Below, one piece after another: positions 1-19,300 of a stretch of 64,000 bases of DNA. Origin of the DNA: Piscicola geometra. Lineage: Eukaryota > Annelida > Clitellata > Hirudinida > Piscicolidae. A model generated the notes under the pieces. It did no database searches, was not told the origin of the DNA, and worked only from the letters and a program-made list of their open reading frames with translations. The stretch covers positions 197,501 through 261,500 of the forward strand of contig OX030957.1 in assembly GCA_943735955.1 (NCBI GenBank), written 5' to 3'. Position 1 is the first letter of the stretch; every line of letters begins with the position of its first letter. The position numbers were made by a program, and so were the translations under genes.

Positions 1-366
1 GTGTTGTAAAGTGTTGCCGAATGTTGCCGAATGTTGTAGGGCTGTTTCAGACCAGTGGGCTGTTTATTGGCCACTTTCTCGGGTCAAGGGTTTGATTTAT
101 GAGCTCAGAGTGACTTTGTTTATTTCATTCATTTCTCTTCAAGTATGTACTTGAAGAGAAAAATGTACAAATGGTTCTAAAATTTTACTTTATTGAATTT
201 CATTTTAGATCTTGACTTTTTTCAAAGCATTTCGCGCCTATCTTTCTATTACTTAATCAAAAAAATAGATAAATTTGCAAAACACCAACAAACAAACAAA
301 AATAAATTAATAACTTGTTTAAGTCATGCAATATCTTTCATCCCCTCCTCCTCCCCCCCCACGAAC

Positions 367-2632
367 CTCTCTTGCACGGGTAGTACGTCTGCAGAGACTG
401 GTTACTCAGCCTCATCAGCTGGCAGTTTCCGATTGGCTCTCGCAGTCCTTCGTCTCTCGACTTGTACACGTAGCTTGGCCCGCACGCCTGTTTGCGAATT
501 GGAAAAGAGATTTTAGATTTTCATTTTGAAAAGATATCATTAATTTTGTTTTGAAGTATATTTATTTGTTTATTAATGAAATTCAAGAGATAAAAAAATG
601 TTTCAGTTAACTTCAACACACTACAATACAACGAGAAGTCGTGTTGACGTGGCGTAAAGGCGAGCGAGCATCAAGACCGATGAAATGACTCCACACAAAC
701 ACTTCCTCCACCCATTCAACTCTTCACTTTCGACACCACAGGCCACAAACGCAGACACCTTCACGCCACACACACAACACACTTTCGAGGGGTGTCTGCC
801 AAGACCAGCGTTATCGCTAACAACTTGTGAGGAGATACGTGCTTGTGAAGGAGCTGTGAAGGTCCGTTTCGTGTGCGAAGACGTGCTGATGGATGGAATG
901 CAAAAAGAATGGAGAGAAAACATCTTTGTGAGATGAAGTTGAAGAGGATGCAGTTTGATTGCTCGACTGAAGGAGCGTGCGTGAAAGTGATGAAGGCTTT
1001 ATAGAAGGAACATTAAACGATCAGATTAAGGCGGAGCAAGTCGCAGAAAAGTAATTTGTTTTTATTTCGGTTTATGAAAACAAGGTTCGAGTTTCCACGC
1101 TGGCGAGTGAGAGCATTAAAACTCGTTGAATCCTGCATGCTTCCATAAACATGCGCGCTTCTGAAAATAATCAGAGATTTCCATTAAAAAGAACTTAATT
1201 CAACACCTTTTGTTGCTAGTCTTTAATTTAAAGTCCGTTTATTCCCATCCACAACGAAGCATTCATAAAGGCTTCAACGCCGATGGAAGTGTTTGGTTGA
1301 TTGGAGGACCCACTTTAAGTTAACACCGACGCACTCCATGTTAACGTAGGCCCACTCCATGTAACATAAGCGCACTCCATGTAACAGAGTGAGTGATGAA
1401 GAGGCCACTTAGCACCTCGGATGCAACGCTTCTGACAACTTCCTCTCTTGCAGAGTCATTTAATCCTCACTGGTTTCAATTGGTTGCTTACCTTCTCCAC
1501 CGTTCCCCACCCACCACCCTCCAATACCATTCCCCATTCACCCCCACTCCACATTCACCACCCTTCCCCATTCACCCCCACTCCCCATTCACCACCCTTC
1601 CCCAGTCTTTTTCACCTACCACTCTCCACCACTCTTTCAAACCCAACAAACATCTTCATCCACCCACCCACCATCCATCCACCCACCCACCCACCCACCC
1701 ATCCACCCACCCATCCACCCACCAAGACAACTCCATTACGAGATGCAGAGAGACTGGAACCGAACAACTGACCTGCCTTCTCATCCACCTCCACCAACCG
1801 TCGACCATTCCACTCTCTTGTGTTGCCTGCCACGTCAAGGTTTCACGATTAAAAAGTTTTTTTATTCTTTTTTATGGGGTGCAATAAAGGCTTAATTTAT
1901 ATCATTATTTCAAACTTCATGTAGCTTAAAATTTAAAAAAATATCTAGTTAACAACACGAAAAACTTAATTTCCATTAGCCGAATCCACCCACCAACCCA
2001 CCAACTCACCCACCAACGCACCCACCAACCAACTCACCCCCCACCCACCAACCAACCAACCCACCCACCCACCCACCCACCCACCCACCGGTCACATCGA
2101 AGAACAAGACTTGGCAGGCGAATCTCCCACCCACCAGTCGACACCTGTACACTGCACCCCCCTTCCACCCTCCACTCCCTCTTGTGTCTGGAGCACCGAC
2201 CAGCAGACTGGCAAAAGTCGAGACAATTGTTGTGTTTGTTATCAAAATAATTATTAAATTTTAACAATTTTATGATTGGTAGTAACTTTTTTTATTAAAG
2301 ATTCCAATATTTAGTTATAAAATAATTATTTTCTATAAAAAAATTATTTGAGAACAAATCATAATTTCCAACTTGAAAACGTGATCGACAAAGGTGTTGG
2401 CCAATGAGTATCCGAATCTCGAGTCGCTCGGTCCTTCGAACACCACACTGGACGTCGTTTGCAAGTTGAAGGCAGCGACGTGAAGGAAGAAGTCTTTTTG
2501 TGAGACCAACAAGCACAAGTACAACGTCAATTTGCAGCCAAACGTGCTTCTTTTCCTTGTATCCACGCTTAGATGCGTGATTGTATGCGCAGTCATGCTG
2601 AGTATTTGTAGGTATTTCTCAGTCTGCTTCAT
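367..2632 (-). CDS. Integrin alpha subunit, N-terminal part (partial, runs off left edge)
   Basis: Cell-surface adhesion receptor subunit that pairs with an integrin beta chain to bind matrix ligands. Four minus-strand exons join in phase: 2373-2632, 2089-2207, 1723-1826 and 367-487 (about 201 residues). Exon 1 has a hydrophobic signal segment (residues ~34-52) and then FNL and a GP motif, the start of the integrin beta-propeller. Exon 2 begins LLVGAP and ends CQVLFFDVTG. Exon 3 continues GNTREWNG, matching the integrin FDxTGN signature, and exon 4 reads ACGP, EPIGNC and YYPC, the first-blade cysteines. The order matches alpha-V/alpha-5/alpha-8/PS2-type subunits without an inserted I domain. 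An upstream Met at 2632 was chosen; Met13 is possible. The next exon is not visible in bases 1-366. Family assignment is confident; the exact orthologue is not. Confidence 0.88.
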
Positions 2633-4092
2633 TATGGCAAACCTTTACGAACCTCAACGAACCAATTTCAGAATGGAAATGAAAGCAAGCAATTAGTTGA
2701 ACAACACTTCCTGAAGGCACAAGCAACTATAAACGACATTGTATTTCTTATGTCTCATTTTCACTTAGTATAGTTATTATTTTATAATATAATTATAGTT
2801 TTTCCCAAATGTATAATTGTAATTCTCACAAAGCCAATCTTTCCCGTTGTATTAATTGTATAGCAGCGACAATGAAAGAAAGTCTTGCACGGATTGAATC
2901 AGCACTCGTCGGATCTCCTCCCCTTATATACTGTGCAGTCGCATGTGCCAATGCTCCCACACCACTGTTAATTATCTGTGTGTCTTGATGGAGGAGGAAA
3001 TATATAACTTGCTTGGAAGTGATGCTATATTTTAATCGTGAAAGCACACTTTTGATTAAGAATGGAAGTAATTGGAGAGAATTAAAGAATAACCAATAAT
3101 AATAATAATAGACGAGTCAGTCACGAGGTATAATTGGATGGTTAGATAGACCGGATGTGAGAGGCGTGACGTGAATGCAGTGGAAGCTTGCAGGCGTTGG
3201 AAAGGCCTCAGGGTTTGTGTGCTTGCTCGTTGATTAGGAGTTAGTCGGGAGGTGAGAATATCAACCTCGTGTTTCTGATGTGGTAACTTGAGGGAAAAGT
3301 TCAATCAAAGACTCCTTTTATTTCCGAAGCATTTTCAATGGGCTCAGTTGATTGGCTGGCAGACGCTTCTAATAAGTGAAGCAATCATGCGTGCAGGCTG
3401 AGTGGAGGGCTGGTGGGTTTTTCTTCGTTCGTAATTAGCGGATTCAGTGGGCAAAATTTGCCATATCAGAGTTTTTACAGCACAACTAAATAAGTTATCT
3501 TGATAAAAATATGTAAAAAAAAATATTTTTAAACTTTTTGATGAACTAACGGAGAACAAGTCGATGTTGACCTGGTGATCGATTCAGGAAGATGATGAGG
3601 ATGATATTGATGATGATAATGATATTAGTTGTGCAAGTCTTTAGAGGGACTGTGAATGGATGTTGCCTGTTTGGTCGGCTGTGAAGTTTCTGAATGATTT
3701 TCTCGATGCAAACAAAGCAAGCTTATTCAAATGAAGAGTCCAACTGTTGAATGCGTGGAAAATGAATTGCAAAAGAAGATTTATTGAAGATCAAAATAGA
3801 AGAAGGTGCACAATTTATAAATTAATATTTGAAACATTAAGAAATGTAAAAGCTTTCAATTAAATAAATGTTTACATTGAGCATAAATTAAATTACAATA
3901 AAATTATAATCCATTTAAAATTCCCTCTTTATAAAATGTAGTTGCCACAAGTCTTAAACTGATTAACTGACGAAGTCACGGACAACATTGACCGCTCCAT
4001 GCATGACAACATCATTTGCCCAAAGAAATGATCACAGTGTGTATTTGACTCAGTGCGAATGTATGGCTTCTTGGCTTACATTTCCTACGGAA
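2633..4092. other. Intergenic region between integrin alpha and LRRC57
   Basis: Apart from the candidate TATA box at 2922-2930, this AT-rich stretch shows no exon, RNA gene or repeat array that I can support. It would hold the integrin 5' leader and promoter and the LRRC57 3' end. Confidence 0.5.
2922..2930 (-). promoter_or_regulatory. Candidate TATA box of the integrin alpha gene
   Basis: On the minus strand the sequence reads TATATAAGG, about 290 bp upstream of the integrin start codon. A short open frame crosses it, but I see no protein family there. The promoter reading is an inference. Confidence 0.4.
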
Positions 4093-4563
4093 TCAGTTGA
4101 ACTTCTTCTTCGTCGCTGTGTAACGTTCCATGTACTGCGAAAAACCACATTTCGATGCAATCAAAATCAGTCCATCGGATTTTAACGAAAGGTGTAAATA
4201 ACTATAACCTATCTATTTGAAAAATTAAATAATTGAAAAATAACTATATGTCAATAATTTAGATGAATTCATTTGAAGTTTAAATCGCATTAATTGACTC
4301 CTATATAGGATAATCTGCTCACCTTGTCGTATCCTTCGAGCTGCTGCAAGGACTTCTGGTCAAAGAGGTTTCCCTCCGCACTCAAGAGAGAGATGGAGGA
4401 GGAGGCTGTGGAGAGATCGTGAGGAGGTGGTGAAGAGTTTGGTAAGGACGTGAAAAAATGGTGAGAAGGGTGGTAAAGGGTGTAGTGAGACCGTGATGAG
4501 GGGGTGGTGAAAAGAGAGACGGTGGTGATGTTAGTCAGGGTGGCTGTAGAATCCATGGGGTTT

Positions 4564-4649
<86 letters not shown>

Positions 4650-4782
4650 GTACCTAGTATCTTGTTGCTGAAGGCAGTCAGTGGCAAGCAGTTCTCGTCC
4701 AAGCGCAACACCTTCAAGTTGCTGCACTCTGCTACCTTCTCGTTCAAGCTCGACAGCTGTTTGAGTAGTAGTAGTAGTAGTA

Positions 4783-4843
<61 letters not shown>

Positions 4844-4858
4844 TAGTAGTAGTAGTAA

Positions 4859-4909
<51 letters not shown>

Positions 4910-6222
4910 CAGTAGTGGTAGTAGTAGTAGTAGTAGTAGTAGTAGCAGTAGTAGTAGTAGTAGTAGTGGTGGTGGGGGTGATAGTAATAGTAGCCTCTGT
5001 ACAACACTGCTTACCTGGTTCTGATTCAGATTAATTTCGACAACTGGGAGCTTTGCAATCTGAATGGAATTGTTCCTTTATTAATTCTGACTCTTTGTAG
5101 CTTCAGTTGAAAATGTATGAAAATAAGAATTATTATTATTATTATGTATAACATTTAAATTATTTTCCCATTATTATGATATATTATTCTCATTATTCTA
5201 ATCATTAGCGAAATAATTTTTATTATTTGATTATTTTTTCAGTCATAAACTTGATCTGATAAACAAATTTAAGTCATAAAATATTTTAAAATAATAAAAA
5301 CATTTAGTATCATTAGAAATATAATAATAATTATTCTTATCAATATTTTTTTAGGTATTTATATTTTTTAAATAATTATTTTATTATAATTATTTTTATA
5401 TTATAATAATTTTTTTAATAATAATTATTATTTTCAATATTATAATTATTATTATTGTTAATATTATCATTATCATTATTATAATAGGCATAGAACTTCA
5501 TCTGGTAGAGCAGTGATGCGGTTGTTAGAGAGGTCTAGGAGGTTGAGGGTGCGCAGGTCACACAGCACCAGGGGGAAGTGCTTGAAGGCATTCCTGGAGA
5601 GGTCGACAGTTTTGAGGAAGCGGAGGGAGGAAAGGGAGGAGGGGAGGAGGCTCAAGCGGTTGGTCGACAACTCGAGAGTTTCAAGTTTGCTGTTCATGCC
5701 GATGTCCTCGTGCACTTCAACTGGGGAAAAGAACAATATATGTATATAAACTATTAATGAAATAATGATAAAAGTATTAATTAATATTATTCATAATGGG
5801 GCTATGGAAGCCGAAGACCATTTTTATTTTATGATAAAACATTAAATTAAAATAAAATTGAAACATTTATATTTTGAGTATTTGAATTTGGAATTGAATA
5901 AATCTTACTCAATCTATTTTTAGAAGCTGTAAGCTTTTTCAACTGTCCAAAGTTTTTCAAGAAGTTAGGCAGGGTGTTCAGTCTGTTGTTGGAAATGTCC
6001 AATGATCTCAGGTTGGTCAAGGCTTTCAGCTCTACAGGCAACTAAGATAATAATAATCAATAATTTTATGATTTTAGTAATTTTTTTGACACTATTCTGT
6101 TACTTGTTAAAACTAATTAAATCCAGGCCAAACCACCATACCTCCACCATGTTTTTGCCTGACACGTTACAAACTCCAGTCTTTTCGGCATGCTCCACGT
6201 GCATCTTCATCGAGTTTCCCAT
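4093..6222 (-). CDS. LRRC57: Leucine-rich repeat-containing protein 57, complete
   Basis: Small leucine-rich repeat protein of unknown molecular role. Seven minus-strand exons join in phase: 6142-6222, 5909-6041, 5497-5720, 5015-5059, 4654-4756, 4323-4405 and 4093-4134. They give 236 residues; the vertebrate protein has about 239. The start MGNS followed by HVE-AEKTGV, the LRR series (LDISNNRL, LELSTNRL, LDLSNNRI, INLNQNQ), the capping block LRLDENCL, EGNLF and LEGYDK, and the C-terminal YMERYTATKKKF all follow the LRRC57 order. Gly2 could be N-myristoylated, but Ser6 of the consensus is absent. Exon 4 is a 45-nt microexon. Exon 5 lies between two complementary trinucleotide arrays. Every exon has GT and AG borders. 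Confidence 0.95.
4561..4643. repeat. (TAC)n microsatellite in LRRC57 intron 5
   Basis: About 27 uninterrupted TAC units on the plus strand, 10 bases beyond the exon 5 donor. In the LRRC57 transcript this reads (GUA)n. Confidence 0.97.
4763..4993. repeat. (TAG)n microsatellite in LRRC57 intron 4
   Basis: About 230 bp of TAG/GTA units with scattered GTG, GCA and GAA variants, ending within 10 bases of the exon 5 acceptor. In the transcript it reads (CUA)n, complementary to the array on the other side of the exon. Confidence 0.95.
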
Positions 6223-6791
6223 CTCGGAATGCCGAAGAGCCTACGGTAACTGTTGTAAAACTTATGTAACTGGTTTCACTGGTTACAAGAAAGAAAATGT
6301 TGTCTTAATACGTGGAAAATAAAATTTAAAATAAAACTTTTGGGATTTTTATTGTTTCACGTTTATTTGTTTTCGTATTTTAACAATTTTTTTGAAATTT
6401 TAGTTATTTTTTGCTCATGTTTTTGACTTTATTACTTTAAATCTTTTACTTTTAAATTTTTGTTATTCCTAAAAGCGTATAACTTTTACTTTTTAAAGAA
6501 GCTGAATTTTAAAATAAAACTTTTGAATTAACTTTTACATTATTACTGAATAAATCAGTTCATTATTTTTTATTTTAAAAATTTATCAACAGATTCACCT
6601 AAAGAATCCTATTCTACTTCTAACCTTTGGTTAGCGGCTGCCATTTGGTAGCCGGTCAAATAAATTTGTGAAATAAACGGTTCTGAGTATAGTATTTTGA
6701 ACTCTTAAAATTTTGAATCTAAATAAGAATTTAATATTATTAATTAGAATATTTTGTGCGTGAATGTTGGTCGTTTTGAGTCTGTCAAGGA

Positions 6792-6858
6792 ATGGCCGAA
6801 GCAAACCAAGATGGCCGCAGCAAACCAAGATGGCTGCAGCAAACCAAGATGGCCGTAA
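6792..6858. repeat. 19-bp tandem repeat with three CAAGATGGC cores
   Basis: Three to four copies of a 19-bp unit. CAAGATGGC occurs at 6807, 6826 and 6845. The core resembles the YY1 site AAGATGGC. It lies about 0.6 kb upstream of the LRRC57 start codon. The regulatory reading is an inference. Confidence 0.6.
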
Positions 6859-7204
6859 AGAATCAAGTGAGCTGCGAAAAAAAGAGAACATCTTCCACAA
6901 CAACAACAGTTCCAATGTTAGCAAGGACTTCTCTTTCACCTCTCGTTGGAGCCTCAACAACAGTGGCAAGAAGATTAAGAAAAATGATGATTATGTTTTG
7001 TGGTTATGAAGATGATGTGGTGATGATTATGCTTTATTAGGAATGTTGGTGCTGTGGTGATGATTATATTTTGTAATGGTAAAGACAATGATGGTCATGG
7101 TGATGTGGGTGAGGTTGGATTATTAAGTTTGATTGTTTTTTTATTTAAATTGATATATATACATATATTGGAAGGGGTATAAACTAGTTTTATTTAACAA
7201 ATTT

Positions 7205-7256
7205 ATTCGAAAGCGCTTTGAATTCGAAAAAAAGCGCCATAGAATAGTTGTGATTG
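7205..7256 (+). mobile_element. Retroposon-like 3' tail ending in (TGAT)n
   Basis: A short GC-rich hairpin-capable block (AAGCGCTTTGAATTCG, then AAAGCGCCATAG) followed by a TGATTGATTGA tail. This resembles the 3' ends of CR1/L2-type LINEs and their SINEs. A related sequence lies at about 39115-39178. No coding part is attached. Confidence 0.4.
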
Positions 7257-8195
7257 ATTGATTGAATCAGAGCCCGATTTGAAGAAGACTTACATTTTGT
7301 CTTTAGACAGCTCAGGTATTTCTGACAGCACCAACATCTTCACTTAGTGAATAAATTTAAATCTCCAGACAAATCATCCAAAAGACGGGCAAAAAAACTT
7401 GAAACGATGTCTCATGAAAATGTGGTCGTGAAAGTATTTTCTGGTTGTATCACAACTTATAGCTAGATTAGATAAGATTTATACAAAGTATTCTAGTCGA
7501 ATGACGATAAATGCTTCCAAGTGCAACGGGACACAGTCATACCACCCTCAACAATTCACTACAACAATAACTCATACGTCATGTGGTGTTGCTTCCTGGA
7601 TGACGATGACGCAGCAGCAGCAGATTACTAAGGATGACGTCATGGAGAGTAATCACTCATCAACGTCACGACCTCAACTTTTAGGCACTTTTAAGTACAA
7701 GTGGAGTGTTTATAAGAGCTTTATTGTTTTATAATAATGAGAATAATAATAACAATAATAATATTATTATTGATTATTATTTTAATTATTATCAGTAGTA
7801 GTAGTAGTAGTAGTAGTAGCAGATTGGATATTGCTGCGAATATATTTTTTTCCATTTTAGGATTTTATTGCATTTTTTAAATATATTTATTTTTAAGAAT
7901 TTATTTTTAAGATCATTACATTTTTACAGAGCACTAGTTCAATCATTTGAGCTTCTCTTCTCACATATGTACTGAAGGAATCTCTGATTTATTTCTAGGT
8001 CGGCAATCAGTGAATTTGGCAGGAAATCTGTTTTTATACACTTGAAAAGTAGCACTAAATCACGATTTTTTTGGAATCGCTTCCTAATCAATTGAAAGTA
8101 ATTGGTGGTTAGTGCCTACAAATGACTTGTTGCGTCCCAATCTGCTCAAACCTTTGATTACAAATAGATATTATAGGATATTTAAAACATTTAAT

Positions 8196-8740
<545 letters not shown>

Positions 8741-9118
8741 TATGCTTAAAATATCACAGTAAGTAAATGTTCAAAAATATGTATAAAACAAATTCTATAG
8801 GTTTAAAAATAGCTCAATTCTTTTCTGTCTCGTTAAGTATTTGACAAGCGGTTTAAAAATGGTACAAGAGGTTTCAAATATCTTGTCTTAATCTTCAGCT
8901 ATTGGGTGTTTACTTTCAAATACCTTATTATATTTTGTTTCGCAACTTTTTTAACTCGCTCAACAAAGTGAGGTTGATTGAGTGTGTGGCTTCTTCAACT
9001 TGCGATCAACAGCTTGATTATTCATGAAGCGCCATTCAAATGCTTGTCCTGTTGACGATTGCAAGCGATTGATCTTACTACTTTGCCGCGTTTATATATA
9101 CACGAAACGATCTATTTC

Positions 9119-9305
9119 GGATACAAATATATACAAAACTCACTATTTTAATACAAATATATACAAAACTCACTATTTTAATACAAATATATACAAAACT
9201 CTTTATTTTAATACAAATATATACAAAACTCATTATTTTAATACAAATAAATATAAAACTCACTATTTTAATACAAATATATACAAAACTCACTATTTTA
9301 ATACC
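9119..9305. repeat. 30-bp AT-rich minisatellite
   Basis: About six tandem copies of a unit beginning ATACAAATATATACAAAACT, upstream of the M13 peptidase gene. Confidence 0.9.
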
Positions 9306-9872
9306 AAAATATCTAAAATGCACTGTTTTTAATGATAAGATGTACAAAATTCCAAACGTAAAAAAATGCAAATACATTAGTTAATAAAAAGGTTTTGCCT
9401 TCACAGATGTATAGAATTATAGCCTATTCGACGTATAAAACTCAAATGAAGATAAGCCGACTCTCATTGCAGAAAGAGTGGCCAATCGCTCTAAAATGTG
9501 TCGAAGCGTGCGTGTGTCGTAATCAGTTTGTTTACAAAATCTCAAGTATTTAGACCTCTCGATGAATAATTGAGTGAATTTGATTTAGTTTATTTTAAAA
9601 TTATTTAATTTTATTTATTTCAATTTATTTCGATTTAATTTTATTAAGGTTAAGAGTTGGAATAAACAGAGAAAAAACAATAAAATGTCCTTAATCGCTA
9701 AACGCTTGTACGGAAATATAGGCTCAAGTTGATTTTTCAGAGAATTACACCAAGTGCCAATATACAATCAATTTAATCTTCGAAAGGGCTCAAGTGAATC
9801 TGCTAGCTTGTCGTCTCACTAAAAGTGAGCTGAAGGTTGGCAAGTTTGAAATCTGGACATCTTGAGGGTGAA

Positions 9873-15724
<5,852 letters not shown>

Positions 15725-16333
15725 AAATGATCTGGTCTCGTAGTGGAGAAAAAGTATGAAAGAATTGAATTGGAACTTGAAGGGCTGATGGTAGTAAAAT
15801 AATAATAGTTTAAATTAATACATATCATCTTTAATTTGTTTCTGATTTTGAAAACTGTGATAAGTTTCAATTTGACAGTTTTATCGCATTTGATGACTTC
15901 TAGATGGTTTCAAATAATTCTTTGTGTAGGGCATTAAAAATCTTTGAACAAAACACAATTTATTCATTTTGAAACACCACAAGTTTCTATCACTCTAAAG
16001 TATATATATAAATCTTAGTAGAGTCCACATTCAACCGTCCTTGTCTTGGGCTGCACCGACCCGATGAAGCGTTCTGAGGGTCGGATTGCTGACACCAACG
16101 ATTGAGTACTCACGCAGTGCTTCGAAACTCGATTTCGGAACCTTATTTTTGGACCCTGTAAGGTCGTAATTTTCTAAAGTAAACAACGTTCATAAAATGA
16201 TGAATATCATTTCTATTTTAAAATTCTCAAGAAAAAAATATTTTTGCAATTCCAATATTTGTTTTCTAGAAGTAAAAAATTATCTATATTTATTAAAAGA
16301 TGAAATTTGAATTCATTTCACTAATCCGATCCA
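15725..16333. other. Convergent intergenic spacer (M13 peptidase and OST-alpha)
   Basis: 609 bp holding the two 3' ends. On the minus strand an AATAAA occurs at 16289-16294 for the transporter gene. I see no canonical AATAAA just after the peptidase stop. Confidence 0.6.
16289..16294 (-). terminator. Polyadenylation signal of the OST-alpha gene
   Basis: AATAAA on the minus strand, 40 bases beyond the stop codon at 16334. Confidence 0.55.
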
Positions 16334-19300
16334 CTAATCAGTTTCTTTCTTCAACTCTTCCTCCACAATGCACTCATCATTTTCTTTCTTCAACTCTTCC
16401 TCCACGCATTCTGAAGCATGTTCGGCATATCCACTGGCATCCTCCGCCCTTCGGAAAAAGACGCGTGCCATCAGAGCAAAAGGAAGCATCATCACGATCC
16501 AGCTCGCGTTCTGTATCACTGGAATGTTGAGAATATTTTTAAAGATTTCCTTTTTAATGATATTTAATTGTAATGGTTTTTTGAAACTTATATTAGGTAA
16601 AATACAAATAAAGGGAATAAGATTGTCTTTATAAAATCATTTTACATCAATTTATAAATATTTAATCTGCTTTGCCACCCTAGCGAGTGAAAAATAGTTT
16701 TTTAAAATGAGAGTACGCACCAGTTTTGAATTTAAAAGACACAATCATTCAAAAGATAAAACACTTAGAAATGTGAACTAACATGCGGCAATGGTCCTGG
16801 TGGAGAGGAGGGGAGTGCACGGAAGTTTGTCGTTTGCTACGAGACTGTTGAGGACGATGCTGGGGATGATGGAGGCGATCAGACACAACTGGATGCTGGC
16901 GATCTTGCCTCCTATCTTGAAGCGCTCCTCCAGCTCCGGGAGGAAGAGTTTCCTGAGCAGCATGAGGCCGTACACAGCGAGCATGGTGGAAACGATGTTG
17001 AGCAGCGTGATGTAGAAGGAGATCCTGGTGAGTTTCATCTGCCGATTTTGCATGCATTTTCCAGTTATTAACAAAATAATAAGTTTAAAAGTCTCAAACT
17101 GTTTTTAAATTGTTTACATTTTTCTAAACATTGTCTAATTAAAATCACACAACAAATGTAATCTATACAAATACACTTCAAAGAGTTAATATCACGGGCC
17201 GACTAGCAACCTCTCCTTGCACGTAAGAGTCATCGGTCCAGAGGACAGCAGCTGCGAAGTGGACGATTGGTCTGACGATGGCCACCTGCATGATCTGCAC
17301 GTTGATGCACGTGTACAGGCGACTGTCGAGATGAATGTGAAGGTTATCATTATAAACGTAAATATTACACGTTTTTATTAAAATTATTTTTTCTCCGTTT
17401 TAAGTCGTATAATCTTTTTACCCTCTCCATCCCCTCCTCACACCTCCACCTCACCTGGTGATGGGCGTGGTCGGGAGGCAGACACAGCAGCAGCACACCG
17501 GCAGAGTTCGAAAGTCCACGTGACGTTCCTCTCGACCAATCAGCTGCCAGGCCCTCTTGCTGCCACCCAAGTAGTTGACCAGCAGGCGTCCGAAGTTATA
17601 GAGGCATGTGGCGAAGAATCTGTGTAGTTCGGGAAGTTTTGCACTTGGAATGTAAGTTCTGAATGGTGTCCTTGATTTTGAAATTCAATGAATAAATCTT
17701 TTAATATTTATTTATATACAAATTAATTTTACAATTTTTATAAAAAAATGGAAGTATAAAGGCGTAATAGAACGAACAGATTAGCGATCAGGTCGACCAG
17801 GGTGGCACATCTCGGGATGAAGCACGCCAGCAAGCCACACACTGAGAACATCTGCGTCGGATGAAACTTAATGAGTGTTATAGAGGCGTTCAACCAGATT
17901 GTCCCATAGGTCCTGTCCCGTGACTTATGTCCCAAAAGTCATACTGCTTGCAAAGTCGCCATTCTTTTTCAATACTCACAAACATCTCTCTTTATTGTTT
18001 GCATCTTTTTTACCCATCTTTCATGGGGGAGCATATAGAAAAGTCATCGAGCCCTGCAGGAATGCATGCTGGCATTTATAATACTTCTGAAAAACGCATC
18101 AATGGCTCATAAATACTCGCTTCCAAGCATAAAAGGGACCCTTCAATCTCTGCATTCATGTTCGGCTTGCTTGGATGACTAAGTTAATCAGTGCTATCTC
18201 TCGAGTGTTTGGAAAAGTAAGGACTAATGAATCAATGAATCATTGAAGCAAACTTAATCCTACTCAATCGTACTCGATCATACTGAATCATACTGAATCA
18301 TACTGAACACTACTGAATCATACTGAATCATACTGAATCATACTGAACATTACTGAATCATACTGAACATTACTGAATCATACTGAACACTACTGAATCA
18401 TACTGAATCATACTGAACATTACTGAATCATACTGAACATTACTGAATCATACTGAACATTACTGAATCATACTGAACACTATTGAATCATACTCGACCA
18501 CACTCATTTCTACTAAATCCCACTATGGATGTGGACGCAGTCTTGTGTGTGTGCACGCATTTAAAGGGTACACCGACTTCCCACTTGGCAGATGCTCCAC
18601 ATGTGTGCACAGGCTTCAAGGAGCAACGGTAAACTCCTTCGAGATATTTAGGAAGTTGCTTGCCAGTTTTATTAAAATATGAACGACAAACATCTGAAAA
18701 TTTGTCATTGTACAACCCCTTTCAACTTGCTCCAAATATCTTCTTATTCAATAAATTTAAAAAAAATACAGTGAAATCAATACAATACAATATTATACCA
18801 TACAATTCAACCATTCTCAACCTATTCCAAACAAGGACATTACTCTAAAACACCACCACCGAATGGCATCACCAACCGTTGTCGCACCAACCCGCTGACA
18901 CACGTCTCTCACCGGATAAAAGGCAAGCACCCAGATGGTCTTCTTCCTTCTCTGGGTGATGCTGAAGTGCCGCATCAGAAAGAAGATCTCTTCCAGGTAG
19001 ATGAGAACACACATGAAGGTGATTGCCGAGAGGATCGCCAGTGCTATGAAGGCACTGTTGGGGAGGTCTGTATGGTAGTGATGATGATGGTCGTGGTGGT
19101 GATGATGATGGTGGTAGTGGTGATGACGATGGTGATGATGGTGGTAGTGGCGATTATGGCGATGGTTGTGGTGAAGGTGATGATGATGGTGGTGGTGGTG
19201 ATGATGGTGATGGTTGTGAAGAAGATGATGATGATAATTATAGTGGTGGTGGTGGTGATGATGATGATGATTGTGGTAGTGAGGGTGACGGGGGTGGATG

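Noticed and set aside
2826..3047. 73-codon minus frame reading GVGALAHATAQYIRGG
   Set aside because: Looked helical and protein-like, but it contains the TATATAAGG box, lies where the integrin promoter is expected, and matches no family I know.
9119..9305. CRISPR-like spacing of the 30-bp repeat
   Set aside because: The repeats are directly adjacent with no spacers, and the genome is eukaryotic.
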